DNA of 64,000 bases from an uncultured Methanoregula sp. (GTDB lineage: Archaea > Halobacteriota > Methanomicrobia > Methanomicrobiales > Methanospirillaceae). Where the stretch lies: NCBI RefSeq assembly GCF_963662735.1, contig NZ_OY759744.1, forward strand, positions 248,001 to 312,000, given 5' to 3'. Each line of letters opens with the position of its first letter. The first letter of the stretch is position 1. The position numbers were made by a program, and so were the translations under genes. Positions 51,002 to 60,331 of the stretch are shown here, one piece after another. The notes beneath the pieces are model-generated. The model was not told the origin of the DNA. It saw only the letters and a list, made by a program, of their open reading frames with translations, and did no database searches.

Positions 51002-52186
51002 TGCTGCGAGCGCCCCAAGCTCGAGCACCAGTTTCGGGTTGACCCGGATTATCTCTTTTATCAGGGTAAGGGTGGAGAATTCCTTGAGATTGAGTTTTGA
51101 GACCGAGTGGATGATCTCGTTGAGTTTTGCATCGGGCTGCTTGATGAGATATTCCTTGATGTGGTAGTTGCGCTCGATGGCTTTTCCCATCTTCGAGGCA
51201 CGCCATTCCTTGTCATATTTCATGAGGGCTTTTTTGGAGACATCGCCCTTGCCAATGCATTCGGCTGCAACCTGGGCTGCAAGCCTGCCGGTGAACATCG
51301 CGTTGTAGATGCCGCCACCGGTTAAGGGATCAACGACCCGGGCCGCATCGCCCGTGATCATCAGGCCGTCGGCAACCGTGCATGCCAGCGGCCTGCAGAC
51401 CGAGACACCGCCGGGGATATATTCGATGGTCTTGCCGTGCGGGAACGTCTTTTTCACGAACTTGTCAAGGTAGTCCTTTGCCCGGTGGCCGTCGCCGCTC
51501 TTCTTGCCGGAGATACCGATACCAACGTTTGCGGTCCGTTTCCCCTTCGGGAAGATCCAGAGGTATCCTTCGGGTGCAACATCGTTGCCGAGGTAGAAGA
51601 TCGTGGAGTGTTCGTCGATATCGATATCGGCCATCACGTACTGGACCGAGCTCATGATCTCGCGGGCCGGAACGGTAGTATCGATGCCGCACCATTTCGA
51701 AAACTTGGATTCCACGCCGTCGGCGGCAATGACAACTTCGGCACGGACACTGGTGACTTTGCCGCAGTACTCGATCTTTGCGCCTTTGACTACGCCATTT
51801 TCCATGATGGGGGCGGATGCCCGGGACTTGACGGCAACGTCGGCTCCTGCCTGTGCCGCTTTCCAGACCAGCTCACGGTCGAAGAACTTGCGGTCGAGAA
51901 CATACCCGACTTTGCTGCCGGCAAACTCGGATTCGAGTTTCATGAAAAAACCATCGGGAGCAACGATACCGGCACCGGTCATCTCGGCAGAGATCCAGCG
52001 CGGGTCGGGTTCGATGAACTCGTGGAGGGCTTCCTGGCCGATTCCTTCCGCACACCGGACCGGGGCGCCGATAGCAGGGCGCTTCTCGACAATACAGGCA
52101 GAGAGGCCTTTTTCGACCGCAGTCTTCGCTGCCAGGGCACCGGCCGGACCGCCGCCGATGACGAGAACGTCGTACTTACTTTTCAT
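50990..52186 (-). CDS. geranylgeranyl reductase (archaeal lipid saturation)
   Basis: A 398-residue flavoprotein: FAD-binding [19 protein letters not shown] at the N-terminus, the [16 protein letters not shown] segment, and the [19 protein letters not shown] motif typical of the GGR family (digeranylgeranylglycerophospholipid reductase). It saturates the double bonds of archaeal ether-lipid chains at the membrane. ATG 52186 is preferred over TTG 52189. Its start lies inside the 3' end of the ferredoxin gene (11-base overlap), which should supply the electrons. Confidence 0.92.
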   Translation of the reverse strand: MKSKYDVLVIGGGPAGALAAKTAVEKGLSACIVEKRPAIGAPVRCAEGIGQEALHEFIEPDPRWISAEMTGAGIVAPDGFFMKLESEFAGSKVGYVLDRKFFDRELVWKAAQAGADVAVKSRASAPIMENGVVKGAKIEYCGKVTSVRAEVVIAADGVESKFSKWCGIDTTVPAREIMSSVQYVMADIDIDEHSTIFYLGNDVAPEGYLWIFPKGKRTANVGIGISGKKSGDGHRAKDYLDKFVKKTFPHGKTIEYIPGGVSVCRPLACTVADGLMITGDAARVVDPLTGGGIYNAMFTGRLAAQVAAECIGKGDVSKKALMKYDKEWRASKMGKAIERNYHIKEYLIKQPDAKLNEIIHSVSKLNLKEFSTLTLIKEIIRVNPKLVLELGALAASLR

Positions 52187-52352
52187 CAACTACCTCCAGG
52201 GCGCCAAGGGGGCAGACTTTTGCGCAGACACCACAGCTGGTGCAGTTGTTCTCCACGGACAGGTACGCATCGATCAGTTCAAGGGCGCCTTCCGGGCAGA
52301 CCGATACGCAGCATCCGCAATATCCACAGATATCCCGATGTACTTTGAGCAT
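52176..52352 (-). CDS. 2[4Fe-4S] ferredoxin
   Basis: A 58-residue ferredoxin with two CxxCxxCxxxCP clusters (Cys9, 12, 15, 19 and Cys37, 40, 43, 47), plus an extra Cys14. It overlaps the start of the geranylgeranyl reductase gene by 11 bases, so the two are translationally coupled. For Methanosarcina, a ferredoxin encoded beside this reductase is known to be its electron donor; the same is inferred here. Confidence 0.93.
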   Translation of the reverse strand: MLKVHRDICGYCGCCVSVCPEGALELIDAYLSVENNCTSCGVCAKVCPLGALEVVDEK

Positions 52353-52460
52353 TAACCTATCATGTTGGTGTCATTCTCCATTAATATTTACGATTGGAAA
52401 CAGGAGTTGCGGAGTGTCATTACGAGGGAGACTGCCACGGTCCAGATATATGAAAAAGCC

Positions 52461-52474
52461 GTCATGCGCATGAC
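52461..52474. other. 14-base palindrome before endonuclease Q 3' end
   Basis: GTCATGCGCATGAC is a perfect palindrome in the spacer between the divergently unrelated ferredoxin start and the end of the nuclease gene. It could be an operator or a transcript-end hairpin; nothing more can be said. Confidence 0.35.
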
Positions 52475-52528
52475 AGCGCATTCCGCATAAGTAAAAAGCC
52501 TGCCGGCATGGATGGACGGTTGCCGGAA

Positions 52529-53650
52529 TCAGCCGAGCGAGAATGTCCCGTACTTCCCCCCGCCGCCCGGGTGCAGGGTCACGGTGCCATTCCGCAGGGC
52601 CGCAATTGCATCGGCAACCTTTGGGTGGATAGTTCGGATCTCCGCAACCGGAATATCGATGAGCACGGCAATCTCATTGCCGAACGTGCTGATAAACGAG
52701 GCATAGATCGCCTTGCACTTCTTGGTGTTCGGGGACGATGCGCCTTCCATGGTCTGGATGATCTGGGCAAGGGGAATGACACGGAGGTATGGCGGCCGGG
52801 GACGTGCCTCGCTGCCATGCGAGAGTTCTAATGCCCGGTCGGACACGCCTTTCTTGATGATCCCGCCATCAGCCGGGCATCGCCATGCATGCTGTAGTGC
52901 ATCTTCGAGTGAGTACTGCGTGTAGCACCGGGTGCAGGCAGTGCGGTTGTATTTCCCTTCCTCGGGAAAGAACCCGGCGTTCATGGTAACCGCTCTCTTC
53001 CGGATAGATTCAAGCACGCCCTTTGCGGTTGGCTGCTCGATCCGGAGCCGGTTGAACTCCCGGCCGAGCTTGTCCGGGTACGGGCTGTGGGCATCCGAAT
53101 TGGTCAGGAAGGGGATATCGTAGAGGTCAGGAATCGCTGCACCGTAAGAGCTGTCCGCGGAAAGGCCGAGCTCGACAAAATCGATCTTCGCATTGCCATA
53201 GCAGGCAGGGACGCTGTCGAAGTAGGCGTACATCGCGGTCCACGGGGTGAAGGCGTGGGCCGGCCCGACCAGTGCCCCCACATCGTGGGCTGCATTTGCA
53301 ATCTCTTCGCCGCTCAGGTACACATGGGGCCGGCCGCTCGTGACAAAACTCTTGCAGGTGCCTTCCAGCAGGTCGCGGAGCTGGGAAAACTGGGCGGGAT
53401 CTTCTGCCAGGATCACGTGGTGGACCCTTTTTTTGTCCTCGATCTCTCCCTGGGGCACAATGACGATACCGGCATCGTTCTCAAAGAACGGTTCCCATCC
53501 TTTCATCCAGTCAGGCTGGAGGGCGTCACCGGTGCCGAGTACCTGGATGCCCTTGGTTGCACACCCTTTCAGCAGCTGATCAGGCTGCATGAACCGGGAT
53601 ACGGCAATCGAGTACGGGGAATGGATGTGCAGGTCGGCATTCACGTGCAT
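52529..53650 (-). CDS. endonuclease Q
   Basis: A 373-residue PHP-type nuclease. EndoQ cuts DNA 5' of deaminated bases such as uracil and hypoxanthine and starts alternative excision repair in archaea. PHP metal motifs: NADLHIHSPYS at the N-terminus, GTGDALQPDW, PAHAFTPW and LTNSDAHSPYPDKLG. A zinc site follows (TACTRCYTQY and WRCPADGG). I chose ATG 53650 because NADLHIHS lies at the N-terminus in the family. Confidence 0.9.
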   Translation of the reverse strand: MHVNADLHIHSPYSIAVSRFMQPDQLLKGCATKGIQVLGTGDALQPDWMKGWEPFFENDAGIVIVPQGEIEDKKRVHHVILAEDPAQFSQLRDLLEGTCKSFVTSGRPHVYLSGEEIANAAHDVGALVGPAHAFTPWTAMYAYFDSVPACYGNAKIDFVELGLSADSSYGAAIPDLYDIPFLTNSDAHSPYPDKLGREFNRLRIEQPTAKGVLESIRKRAVTMNAGFFPEEGKYNRTACTRCYTQYSLEDALQHAWRCPADGGIIKKGVSDRALELSHGSEARPRPPYLRVIPLAQIIQTMEGASSPNTKKCKAIYASFISTFGNEIAVLIDIPVAEIRTIHPKVADAIAALRNGTVTLHPGGGGKYGTFSLG

Positions 53651-54181
53651 GAGTACCTGAACGGTTGTACCTTGCGGAATATAAGGGGATTGACAGGGAA
53701 ATCTGAGTCCCTCCGCACGATCCGGTAATTTCCACACGTAATCCGATTCCTCTTTTTCCCGGGGTCACCGGGCCGGGGGGCAGGGAGTGGCCGCAGGATC
53801 ACTAGGGTCTGAGGGGGTCGCACGGGTACATCTGACCGGCCCGGATCCGGCCGGCATGCAGAATATTTTCCTTTGTACCAGGAGGATGAATGGCAGGAAA
53901 ATTATCCAATGGGATCGCACGGAGCGTTATCGTGCCCTTGCTGCAAAACCTGATGTACCCGTGCGACCCCCTACATAAAATCCTGCTTTTTGCGATTTTT
54001 TATTCATTTTTACGGGAGAAAATTTCCGCGGACTCATTGTTGGGGAATGTAGGGGGTCGCATGGGTACAAATGGGGATCATGGCCGGCCACAGGACCCAT
54101 ACGAAGGACATTGGGGGGAAAGTGCTCCAATCTAAAACCTCATACACTCCGGCTGCAAGAACACCTGCATAAGGTGACCTC
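53651..54181. other. gene-less spacer with GTAGGGGGTCGCA repeats
   Basis: About 530 bases without a credible gene. It contains three copies of a GGGGGTCGCAYGGGTACA motif: direct at about 53815-53832, inverted at 53954-53974, and direct at 54047-54066. The last two form arms of about 22 bases of near-complete pairing around a loop of about 70 bases. The peroxiredoxin promoter should lie at the right end. Confidence 0.55.
53954..54066. repeat. inverted repeat with GTCGCAYGGGTACA core
   Basis: Left arm 53954-53974 (TGTACCCGTGCGACCCCCTA) and right arm 54047-54066 (TAGGGGGTCGCATGGGTACA) pair apart from one base. The same core stands at 53815-53832. The loop is AT-rich and contains GGATTTTATGTAG-type text. 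Not an insertion sequence: there is no transposase. Confidence 0.75.
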
Positions 54182-54649
54182 ATGATACAGTCCGTTATTG
54201 TACAGGTGGGCGACCCGGCCCGGAACTTCTCGCTCAAGGACCAGAACGACAAGACCTTCGATCTCTATGAGCAGGAAGGCAAACGTGTACTGCTCTCCTT
54301 CCACCCGCTCGCATGGACGGAGTATTGTGCTGCCCAGATGAAGTCGCTCGAAGAGAAGCGGGATGTGCTTGCGGCACACAACTGCATTCCTGTCGGGATC
54401 AGTGTCGATTCCGTTCCCTGCAAGAAGGCATGGGCAAAGAATCTCGGGATCTCCCGGACATCTCTTCTCTGCGATTTCTGGCCGCACGGGGCGGTTGCGG
54501 GGAAATACGGGCTATTCCGGGACGCAAACGGGTTCTCCGAGAGGGCGAACGTGATCGTGGACGAGAAGCAGAGAGTGGTTTTCGTAAAAGTCTATCCCGT
54601 GCACTCCGTGCCGGATATCGGGGAGATCATCGCATTCCTGGAGAAATAA
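54182..54649 (+). CDS. peroxiredoxin
   Basis: A 155-residue thiol peroxidase of the AhpC/Bcp type: VGDPARNFSLKDQNDKTFDL opens the thioredoxin fold, and the active-site stretch HPLAWTEYC has the peroxidatic Cys49. Further Cys at 68, 80 and 97 could resolve the disulphide. It reduces peroxides and protects the anaerobic cell from oxygen stress. It stands alone. Confidence 0.92.
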   Translation: MIQSVIVQVGDPARNFSLKDQNDKTFDLYEQEGKRVLLSFHPLAWTEYCAAQMKSLEEKRDVLAAHNCIPVGISVDSVPCKKAWAKNLGISRTSLLCDFWPHGAVAGKYGLFRDANGFSERANVIVDEKQRVVFVKVYPVHSVPDIGEIIAFLEK

Positions 54650-54703
54650 TCCTGCGGGGGCCAAGCGAAAAAAGAACAGAACGGTAAATTCCCGCCAGGA
54701 GAA

Positions 54704-55462
54704 TTATCCGATATACGTAAGCTCTTCGTCTTTCTGGAGCTTCTCGCCTTCAACCAGCCCTTCGATGACTTTCTCCATCTCGGACGCCCGCTCGTTGAGC
54801 CGGGTGGGATCCACCGGCACATCGATCAGCTTCGAGAGGATGGCAAGAACGGATGCCGCAGCCATGGGGTCCACGAGATACCCGCTCGTCTCGCCCATGA
54901 GGCAGACCGCATCGATCCCGCGCCCGGCCGAGAGACCGAGCATCAGGCCGGCCGCCCCGATGATCCCGCCACCGGGTTCCTCGCGGTCAAACCGGACACC
55001 GGCAGCCTCGAGCTCGGCCCGGAGCTCGGGGCGGTTCATCGCACCCAGCACCCGGGGTTCGTTCACGAGATGGCCGACACCGAACCCGCCAAGCGTGTAG
55101 ATGCGCTTCACCCTGAGCTCTTCGGCAATCCCGCAGTACGCATCTGCAAGCAGGTAGTGACCCTCGTTCGAGGTGCTCTGGTGGTCCCCGACCAGGAAGA
55201 CGATATCCCTGCCTTCGCTCTGATACAGGAAGAGCTCGTTTCTCGCAAGCCGTGCCAGGCCGGTCTCGTCCAGGATTACCTGCGGAGGAAGGTAGATCGA
55301 ATGGATCTCCCCGATCTTTTCCGCCCCGAGCATGTGGATCATGTACTCGGCCACGAGCTTGCCCACCTGGCCGATGCCGGGAAGACCTTCGATGAAAATC
55401 GGATCAACCGGTTTCTTCTCTGTAAAGTTGTCGAGGTACCGGATCGTTATCTCGTCAATCAT
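54704..55462 (-). CDS. PAC2-family protein of the aIF2-alpha operon
   Basis: A 252-residue protein, second PAC2 member of the window: DPIFIEGLPGIGQVGKLVAE, RIYTLGGFGVGHLVNEPRVL, GETSGYLVDPMAAASVLAIL. In archaea this gene regularly ends the rpl44e-rps27e-aIF2A-nop10 cluster. It may be a chaperone of proteasome or ribosomal proteins, but the archaeal role is unproven. ATG 55462 lies inside the end of nop10 (the two genes overlap by eight bases), giving strong coupling. Confidence 0.88.
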   Translation of the reverse strand: MIDEITIRYLDNFTEKKPVDPIFIEGLPGIGQVGKLVAEYMIHMLGAEKIGEIHSIYLPPQVILDETGLARLARNELFLYQSEGRDIVFLVGDHQSTSNEGHYLLADAYCGIAEELRVKRIYTLGGFGVGHLVNEPRVLGAMNRPELRAELEAAGVRFDREEPGGGIIGAAGLMLGLSAGRGIDAVCLMGETSGYLVDPMAAASVLAILSKLIDVPVDPTRLNERASEMEKVIEGLVEGEKLQKDEELTYIG

Positions 55463-55610
55463 GCTTTGCCATCCTCCGGTATTTCCCGTACTTGTCTTCA
55501 GGAGAGAAACGTGCCGGGTGGGCAACAGATGTCGGCCTGCCACAAATCGGGCAGGCAAAAGAAAGAGTATAGATATGATCTGCCGTGCAGTACCGGATTC
55601 GCCCGCTCAT
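55455..55610 (-). CDS. nop10: Nop10, H/ACA ribonucleoprotein subunit
   Basis: A 51-residue protein: MSGRIRYCTADHIYTLSFAC, then PICGRPTSVAHPARFSPEDK and YGKYRR. Nop10 binds Cbf5 and Gar1-containing H/ACA guide RNPs that make pseudouridine. The residues PARFSPEDxYGKYRR are the family signature. Oddity: the first half of the zinc knuckle has Cys8 but no second Cys (position 11 is Asp), while Cys20-x2-Cys23 is intact, so the zinc site is degenerate. It overlaps both neighbours by a few bases. Confidence 0.92.
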   Translation of the reverse strand: MSGRIRYCTADHIYTLSFACPICGRPTSVAHPARFSPEDKYGKYRRMAKHD

Positions 55611-56401
55611 TGACTTTTCCCGGACTTCGGCTTCTTGACGAGCTTGCCTTCACCGCCGGCCTTCTCGACAACGGCGATGGCAGCATTTGCCGCCTTTTCA
55701 ATCGCCTTTTCTGCCTTCTTGTAATCGGGAGCAATGACCTTGATACGATAGGTCGGTGCACCGAGATAGAGAAGCTCGACTTCGACCCCGCCGGTCTTCT
55801 GGTCGGCCCCTGCTTTCTTGAGGGCGTTTTTGATTACGGTGATGCCATCCGGCTCCGTGCAGGTCAGGTGCAGGTGCCCGGTGACTTCCACCTGGGGCAC
55901 CTTCACGCTCTCCTGGGCTACTTTTAAGAGGATCTCGGAGACCTTCTTCGAGAAACCAAGCTTCTTGAGCGTGGTCTCGGGCTCGATAACGATATCTTCA
56001 AAAACCGGGTAAAACGCCCCGTACTTCTTGAAAATAACATCCTCGATCTCTGCAGCGGATTCACCGGTCTGTTCTGCAACAAACCCGAGCCACTTCTGGG
56101 CCTTGGATTCGTTCTTCCACTCGCGGATCTTCTCGCGGCGCTGGTGCTCGTTGACATCCTTTAAGGAGAGATCGATGTGGCCACGGCTCCGGTCTACGTT
56201 GAGGACCTTGCAGACGATCTTCTGGCCCTCCCGGATGTGGTCACGGATGTACTTGATCCAGCCCGTTGCAATTTCAGAGATGGGGATGAGCCCCTGGCGG
56301 CCACCGTACTCATCCAGCGATACGAACGCTACGAAATCCTTGACGTTCTCGACTGTGCAGACGACAAGTTCTGATTCCTGTGGCCACTCTCTGTCCTGCA
56401 T
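55607..56401 (-). CDS. eif2a: translation initiation factor aIF2 alpha
   Basis: A 264-residue alpha subunit of the factor that brings Met-tRNAi to the ribosome. An S1 RNA-binding domain (residues about 5-85: GQKIVCKVLNVDRSRGHIDL), a helical domain (WLGFVAEQTG) and a C-terminal alpha/beta domain (VEVTGHLHLTCTEPDGITVI) are in the usual order. ATG 56401 is chosen: it gives the typical short N-terminus and lies close to rps27e. Confidence 0.96.
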   Translation of the reverse strand: MQDREWPQESELVVCTVENVKDFVAFVSLDEYGGRQGLIPISEIATGWIKYIRDHIREGQKIVCKVLNVDRSRGHIDLSLKDVNEHQRREKIREWKNESKAQKWLGFVAEQTGESAAEIEDVIFKKYGAFYPVFEDIVIEPETTLKKLGFSKKVSEILLKVAQESVKVPQVEVTGHLHLTCTEPDGITVIKNALKKAGADQKTGGVEVELLYLGAPTYRIKVIAPDYKKAEKAIEKAANAAIAVVEKAGGEGKLVKKPKSGKSQ

Positions 56402-56409
56402 GGGAGGTC

Positions 56410-56598
56410 TCACTTGAGCTCTGAGACGATCTCAGCCTTGAAGTTTGCCTTGCCCCCGGTGGGGGTTGCAAGGTCGTGCCCGCAGACTACGCACTTGACG
56501 ACCGTGCTCGCCTTCTCAAAGACGGTCTGTTCATTCTCACAGTCTGGACACTTTACCTTGTAGAATTTGCTCCGGTTTTCCCGAATCTGGCTTACCAT
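56410..56598 (-). CDS. rps27e: ribosomal protein S27e
   Basis: A 62-residue small-subunit protein with the zinc finger CPDCENEQTVFEKASTVVKC followed by CG; four Cys in two CxxC pairs. It sits between rpl44e and aIF2A, the conserved archaeal order. Confidence 0.96.
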   Translation of the reverse strand: MVSQIRENRSKFYKVKCPDCENEQTVFEKASTVVKCVVCGHDLATPTGGKANFKAEIVSELK

Positions 56599-56599
56599 G

Positions 56600-56881
56600 T
56601 TATGACTCCGTCAGTTCGAACTTCGCGACACGGTAACCCTTGCGCAGGTGTGCCTTCTTGCAGGTGACACAGCGGTACCGGACATTGATCTTCTTCGTCG
56701 GCTTGTCGCCGCCGGGCACCTTGGAGAATTTACCCATGTTGCCTACTCTGCCTCTCCGTGCCTTCTGGCGGTCAATCCAGTGGAGGCCCGTTGTTTTGCC
56801 CTTCTTTACCTTCTCGACCTCATGTACCTGGTGGGTCCGGCAGAAAGGACAATAGGTTGTGAATTTCGCTGGCATTTTCAT
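56600..56881 (-). CDS. rpl44e: ribosomal protein L44e
   Basis: A 93-residue large-subunit protein beginning [20 protein letters not shown], with a second Cys pair in [17 protein letters not shown], together one zinc finger, and the basic loop [19 protein letters not shown]. Upstream residues in frame to 56929 do not fit the family. One base separates it from rps27e. Confidence 0.95.
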   Translation of the reverse strand: MKMPAKFTTYCPFCRTHQVHEVEKVKKGKTTGLHWIDRQKARRGRVGNMGKFSKVPGGDKPTKKINVRYRCVTCKKAHLRKGYRVAKFELTES

Positions 56882-56919
56882 AAAATTTTCACCGATAATG
56901 TTGATATCAAATACCAATA

Positions 56920-57609
56920 TTATTTGCAAAGATTGATATTTAAGACTATGTTGCGCTCGGATAGGACCGCAGCATTCCGCTCAGGAAGCGTCACTATATC
57001 TCCCTTTGAGAGGGTATAAATCCTCCCATCCACTCCCATGAACGATTCCATGTCGGACAGCACCCGTACAAGGGCGCAGGGATGGGAAAGGGGCGCATCG
57101 GCTCGTTGCGATTCAGGGAAAACTGGGGGAAGCCCGGCTGGTTCCTCATCCGGAAACAGTGCGGGTTCACCCGTATCCTCGTACTCCTCATCCGGAACCC
57201 GTGCCGGGGGTGCGGGTACTGCGCGGGGCATTGCAGGGGCGTTTTTCAGGAGGACGTCCTGGCATTGCTCGATGCTTGAGGTAATATCCTCGAACATCGC
57301 CTTCTCGGCCGGGATCATGCGCTTGACCTCTTCGCGGTCGTAATAGTTCCCTTCCGCGTGCATGATGGTGAGCGCGATGATCTTGCGGGACCGGATCGCG
57401 AAGAGATCCTGCAGCGTCTGCCGGATGGCAAGGGTCTCGTCGATGTGTGCGCGGGCATCGTCCGAGAACGGGTCCTCGAACTCGTACACTTTCTTGGTTA
57501 TGGCTGACAGCTCTGCATGGCCTTTTTCGAAGATGTCCGGGGCTACTGAGGTGAGTCTTCCCGTCTCCCGCTCGGAGAGCAGAATGCTGCGCAGGTCATC
57601 TAGTTCCAT
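56920..57609 (-). CDS. GINS-family replication protein
   Basis: A 229-residue archaeal GINS (Gins51-like) subunit: N-terminal helical A domain ([40 protein letters not shown]), an acidic Pro/Glu-rich linker (about residues 130-180) and a small B domain at the C-terminus ([20 protein letters not shown]). GINS activates the MCM helicase in the replisome. It lies beside priS, and rpl44e follows it. Confidence 0.85.
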   Translation of the reverse strand: MELDDLRSILLSERETGRLTSVAPDIFEKGHAELSAITKKVYEFEDPFSDDARAHIDETLAIRQTLQDLFAIRSRKIIALTIMHAEGNYYDREEVKRMIPAEKAMFEDITSSIEQCQDVLLKNAPAMPRAVPAPPARVPDEEYEDTGEPALFPDEEPAGLPPVFPESQRADAPLSHPCALVRVLSDMESFMGVDGRIYTLSKGDIVTLPERNAAVLSERNIVLNINLCK

Positions 57610-57620
57610 CGTCTACCCCG

Positions 57621-58751
57621 TTAAGCGATCTCCGCCATGCCACGGCAGCAGAGGAACACGGCCACTGCTTCCGGTACTGTAGTGATGCCTTTTTGGAGCT
57701 CATAAGTACTTCCGAGCATCGGCATCTTCATGGCGAATTTGAGATCCACCCGGACATCCCGGGTGCCAAAGATCACCGCGTCCACGAGCGGGTCGAAATC
57801 CGCAAGATCGCGGAGTTCGAGAGGCTGGACACGCATGCCGCTGCCCCCGTGGAGGGAGGTCGGCATCCGGATCAGCCGTTTGGTGTCGGTCGTGACCGGT
57901 TCATCGGCAAGGGCAGCCCGGGTGAGCAGGCGTTTTTTGAACTCACCATCCGGCTGGCTTACCAGCGCCTGGAGGACGCGGTTCTTGAAGATCATGCTGT
58001 TTGGCCGCTTCTCGATTTCGTTTGCTGTCTCCCCGCAGTTCTTCAGAAAGGTTTCCGCTGACCCTTTCCCGATTCCTTCGATCGCGGTGAGATGGGCCAG
58101 GGCCTCGTCCTCCGACAGGCTCCCGATCCACCGGAGGGTCTCAAGGAGAGCCTCGCGGTAACGCTTCTGCCACCCGGGCGACTGCGTGATCTTTCCCGCG
58201 AGCATGGCGGCCGGATCGATCCCGATCCCGCAGACGTAATCGATCAGTTCCCGGCGCTCGGCGCTGCCCCATCCGCGGAATGCTATGTCCTTGACATGGA
58301 CGTGATACCCGCGCCCTCCTGAAAAGACGAGTTCGAGGGTTTTTGGGTCCATCCCGAATTCATCGGTGAGCATGGCGAGAAGCTTCTGCACCTCTTCCTT
58401 GACCCGGGCCAGCATCTGGTCATAGGGCCCGCGGACGATGTGATCGGCGTCGAGGTCGAAAATAAGATCGGCCCCGAGCCAGTGCTTCTCTGCCATGGTC
58501 CCGGCATCCGGTTTCTCGTAATAGGCCGTGGAATAGTAGGTGTGCTGGGGCACGAGGTTCCGGATGTAATCCCCCAGTTCATCGCTGCTGGAAAAGCCCA
58601 CATGGCGCCGCATGCGCATCTCGGTGGCGCCGGACTGGAAGAGGACAAAACCCCATTCGCGCTGCTCAAGCGACGATGGGGCCGGAAGAAACGCCTTCCT
58701 GTAGTATTCGGTAAACCGCTGGCGGAGGAATTCGGAAGTGGCCGGGTTCAT
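57621..58751 (-). CDS. priS: DNA primase small catalytic subunit
   Basis: A 376-residue archaeo-eukaryotic primase. The catalytic acidic motif is DLIFDLDADH (about residues 94-103), the nucleotide-binding site VFSGGRGYHVHV, and a further aspartate in DEPVTTDTKRLIRMPTSLHG. It makes primers for DNA synthesis together with PriL, which is not in the window. Its ATG overlaps the stop of elp3 by four bases (ATGA). Confidence 0.95.
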   Translation of the reverse strand: MNPATSEFLRQRFTEYYRKAFLPAPSSLEQREWGFVLFQSGATEMRMRRHVGFSSSDELGDYIRNLVPQHTYYSTAYYEKPDAGTMAEKHWLGADLIFDLDADHIVRGPYDQMLARVKEEVQKLLAMLTDEFGMDPKTLELVFSGGRGYHVHVKDIAFRGWGSAERRELIDYVCGIGIDPAAMLAGKITQSPGWQKRYREALLETLRWIGSLSEDEALAHLTAIEGIGKGSAETFLKNCGETANEIEKRPNSMIFKNRVLQALVSQPDGEFKKRLLTRAALADEPVTTDTKRLIRMPTSLHGGSGMRVQPLELRDLADFDPLVDAVIFGTRDVRVDLKFAMKMPMLGSTYELQKGITTVPEAVAVFLCCRGMAEIA

Positions 58752-60325
58752 ACGAGCTCCCTGATCATATAGGGTCCTCTGCGTTCATAACCCATCTTAC
58801 GGTAATACGGGCGCACCCCGATACCACTCATGATTGCAAGACGGGTGAACCCCGCATTTGTGGCAATTTCCTCTGCCCGGGCAATCAGCACCCGCCCGAA
58901 ACTGCGGTGCTGCCACTCTTCGGATTCCGCATCTTTTCCCACCGAGACCAGGCTGCCGTACACGTGGAGTTCCCGCAGGAGCGCGGCGTTTTCGAGTTCC
59001 TGGCGGAAGACCGATGACGGGAACCGGAGGCGGGCAAAGCCGATCAGCGAGTCGCCCGAGACTGCCGAGATGAAATGCTCTGTTCCCCCGCAGGCCTCAT
59101 ACTGAAGGACCTGCAGTTCCGATTCGGCTAGGGAGGGGAGCCGTCCGATCTCCCGGCACCGGATGCAGCGGCAGTGCCGGCCGGTTGCCTTGAGCCGGTT
59201 CTGGGCCAGCTGCCGGAAATTGGAGTGCCTGGAGCCGGCCACGATCAGTTTCGCCGGAATATCCCGCTGGATCCGCTGGAGCCGGGTGAACTCCGGGATC
59301 AGGGACTTGGCATACGCGATGAGATCAACCAATTCATCCTCATCATAGGGCGAATAAAGCCCCTGTTGCCAGTGCTCCTCGATCTCGGAGCCAGGGGTGA
59401 CGAGGGTGGGATAAATCTTGAGAAAGTCCGGTTTGAACCGGGGGTCCGAGAAGATTGTCTCGAACATCTGCCGGTCGGATGCGAGGGAGGAATGGGGGAG
59501 GTTGGGCATCATGTGGAACCCCACCTTGAGCCCTGCATCGCGGAGGAGGGTATTGGCTTCCACGGTGTCGGCAACCGTGCATCCCCGCCGGTTATAGGTT
59601 AGGATCTCGTCATCCACATGCTGGACCCCGAGTTCGACCTTTGTCACGCCGAGATCCAGCATCCGTTCGATATGCTCCCGCCGGCACCAGTCCGGCCGGG
59701 TCTCAAAGGTTATTGCAATGCAGCGTATCGCGGAAGTCTCGTTCCCTGCCTCGACTTCGGCAACCGGAAGTGCCGCGGAGGATGGAGCCCCGCCGGGGTA
59801 CGTATTCATCGCCTCGATGCAGCGCGAGACAAATTCTTCCTGGTACTCTACCGGCCGGGCGGTCATGGTCCCGCCCATGACGATCAGTTCCACTTTGTCC
59901 ACCCGGTGCCCGAGTATCTCGAACTGTTCGAGCCGGGCATGCACCTGCCGGAACGGGTCGAACTCGTGCTCACGTGCCCGTTTCGCTGCCGGTTCCTCTC
60001 CCGTGTAACTCTGCGGTGAATGATACGGGTGATCGGGGCCACCGGGGCAGGGCAGGCACTTGCCATGCGGGCAGGGATACGGTGAGGTCATGACCGCCAC
60101 CGGCGCAACGCCGGACAGGGTCCGGGTCGGCTTGACCATCAGGATCTTCCGGAGGGTTTCCCGATCCTCCGGTCCGGCAGCAGCAAGGATTGCGGAGTTT
60201 TTCGGTACCGCAGATAACCTGTACTTCCGGCAGATATCGATCTTGGCTGCAACGATCGCTGCGTCACCGGGAGGCAGGGTGAGGATGCGGGAGATTATCT
60301 CCCGGAATGCCAGCGCCTCATCCAT
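58748..60325 (-). CDS. elp3: Elp3 tRNA uridine-34 modification enzyme
   Basis: A 525-residue protein: a radical SAM domain with the cluster CPHGKCLPCPGGPD near residue 90-100, ATSAIRC-type SAM-binding and KVELGVQHVDDEIL segments, and a C-terminal GNAT acetyltransferase domain (ELHVYGSLVSVG, RSFGRVLIARAEEIATNAGF). Elp3 builds 5-carboxymethyl-type groups on wobble uridines of tRNA. Archaea use it without other Elongator subunits. Confidence 0.96.
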   Translation of the reverse strand: MDEALAFREIISRILTLPPGDAAIVAAKIDICRKYRLSAVPKNSAILAAAGPEDRETLRKILMVKPTRTLSGVAPVAVMTSPYPCPHGKCLPCPGGPDHPYHSPQSYTGEEPAAKRAREHEFDPFRQVHARLEQFEILGHRVDKVELIVMGGTMTARPVEYQEEFVSRCIEAMNTYPGGAPSSAALPVAEVEAGNETSAIRCIAITFETRPDWCRREHIERMLDLGVTKVELGVQHVDDEILTYNRRGCTVADTVEANTLLRDAGLKVGFHMMPNLPHSSLASDRQMFETIFSDPRFKPDFLKIYPTLVTPGSEIEEHWQQGLYSPYDEDELVDLIAYAKSLIPEFTRLQRIQRDIPAKLIVAGSRHSNFRQLAQNRLKATGRHCRCIRCREIGRLPSLAESELQVLQYEACGGTEHFISAVSGDSLIGFARLRFPSSVFRQELENAALLRELHVYGSLVSVGKDAESEEWQHRSFGRVLIARAEEIATNAGFTRLAIMSGIGVRPYYRKMGYERRGPYMIRELV

Positions 60326-60331
60326 AACAGA

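Noticed and set aside
53954-54066. Insertion sequence with terminal inverted repeats
   Set aside because: Only about 110 bases long, no transposase and no target duplication visible; at most a relic.
53787-54135. Small frames in the spacer before peroxiredoxin
   Set aside because: They run across the GTCGCA repeats and G-tracts without coding signs.
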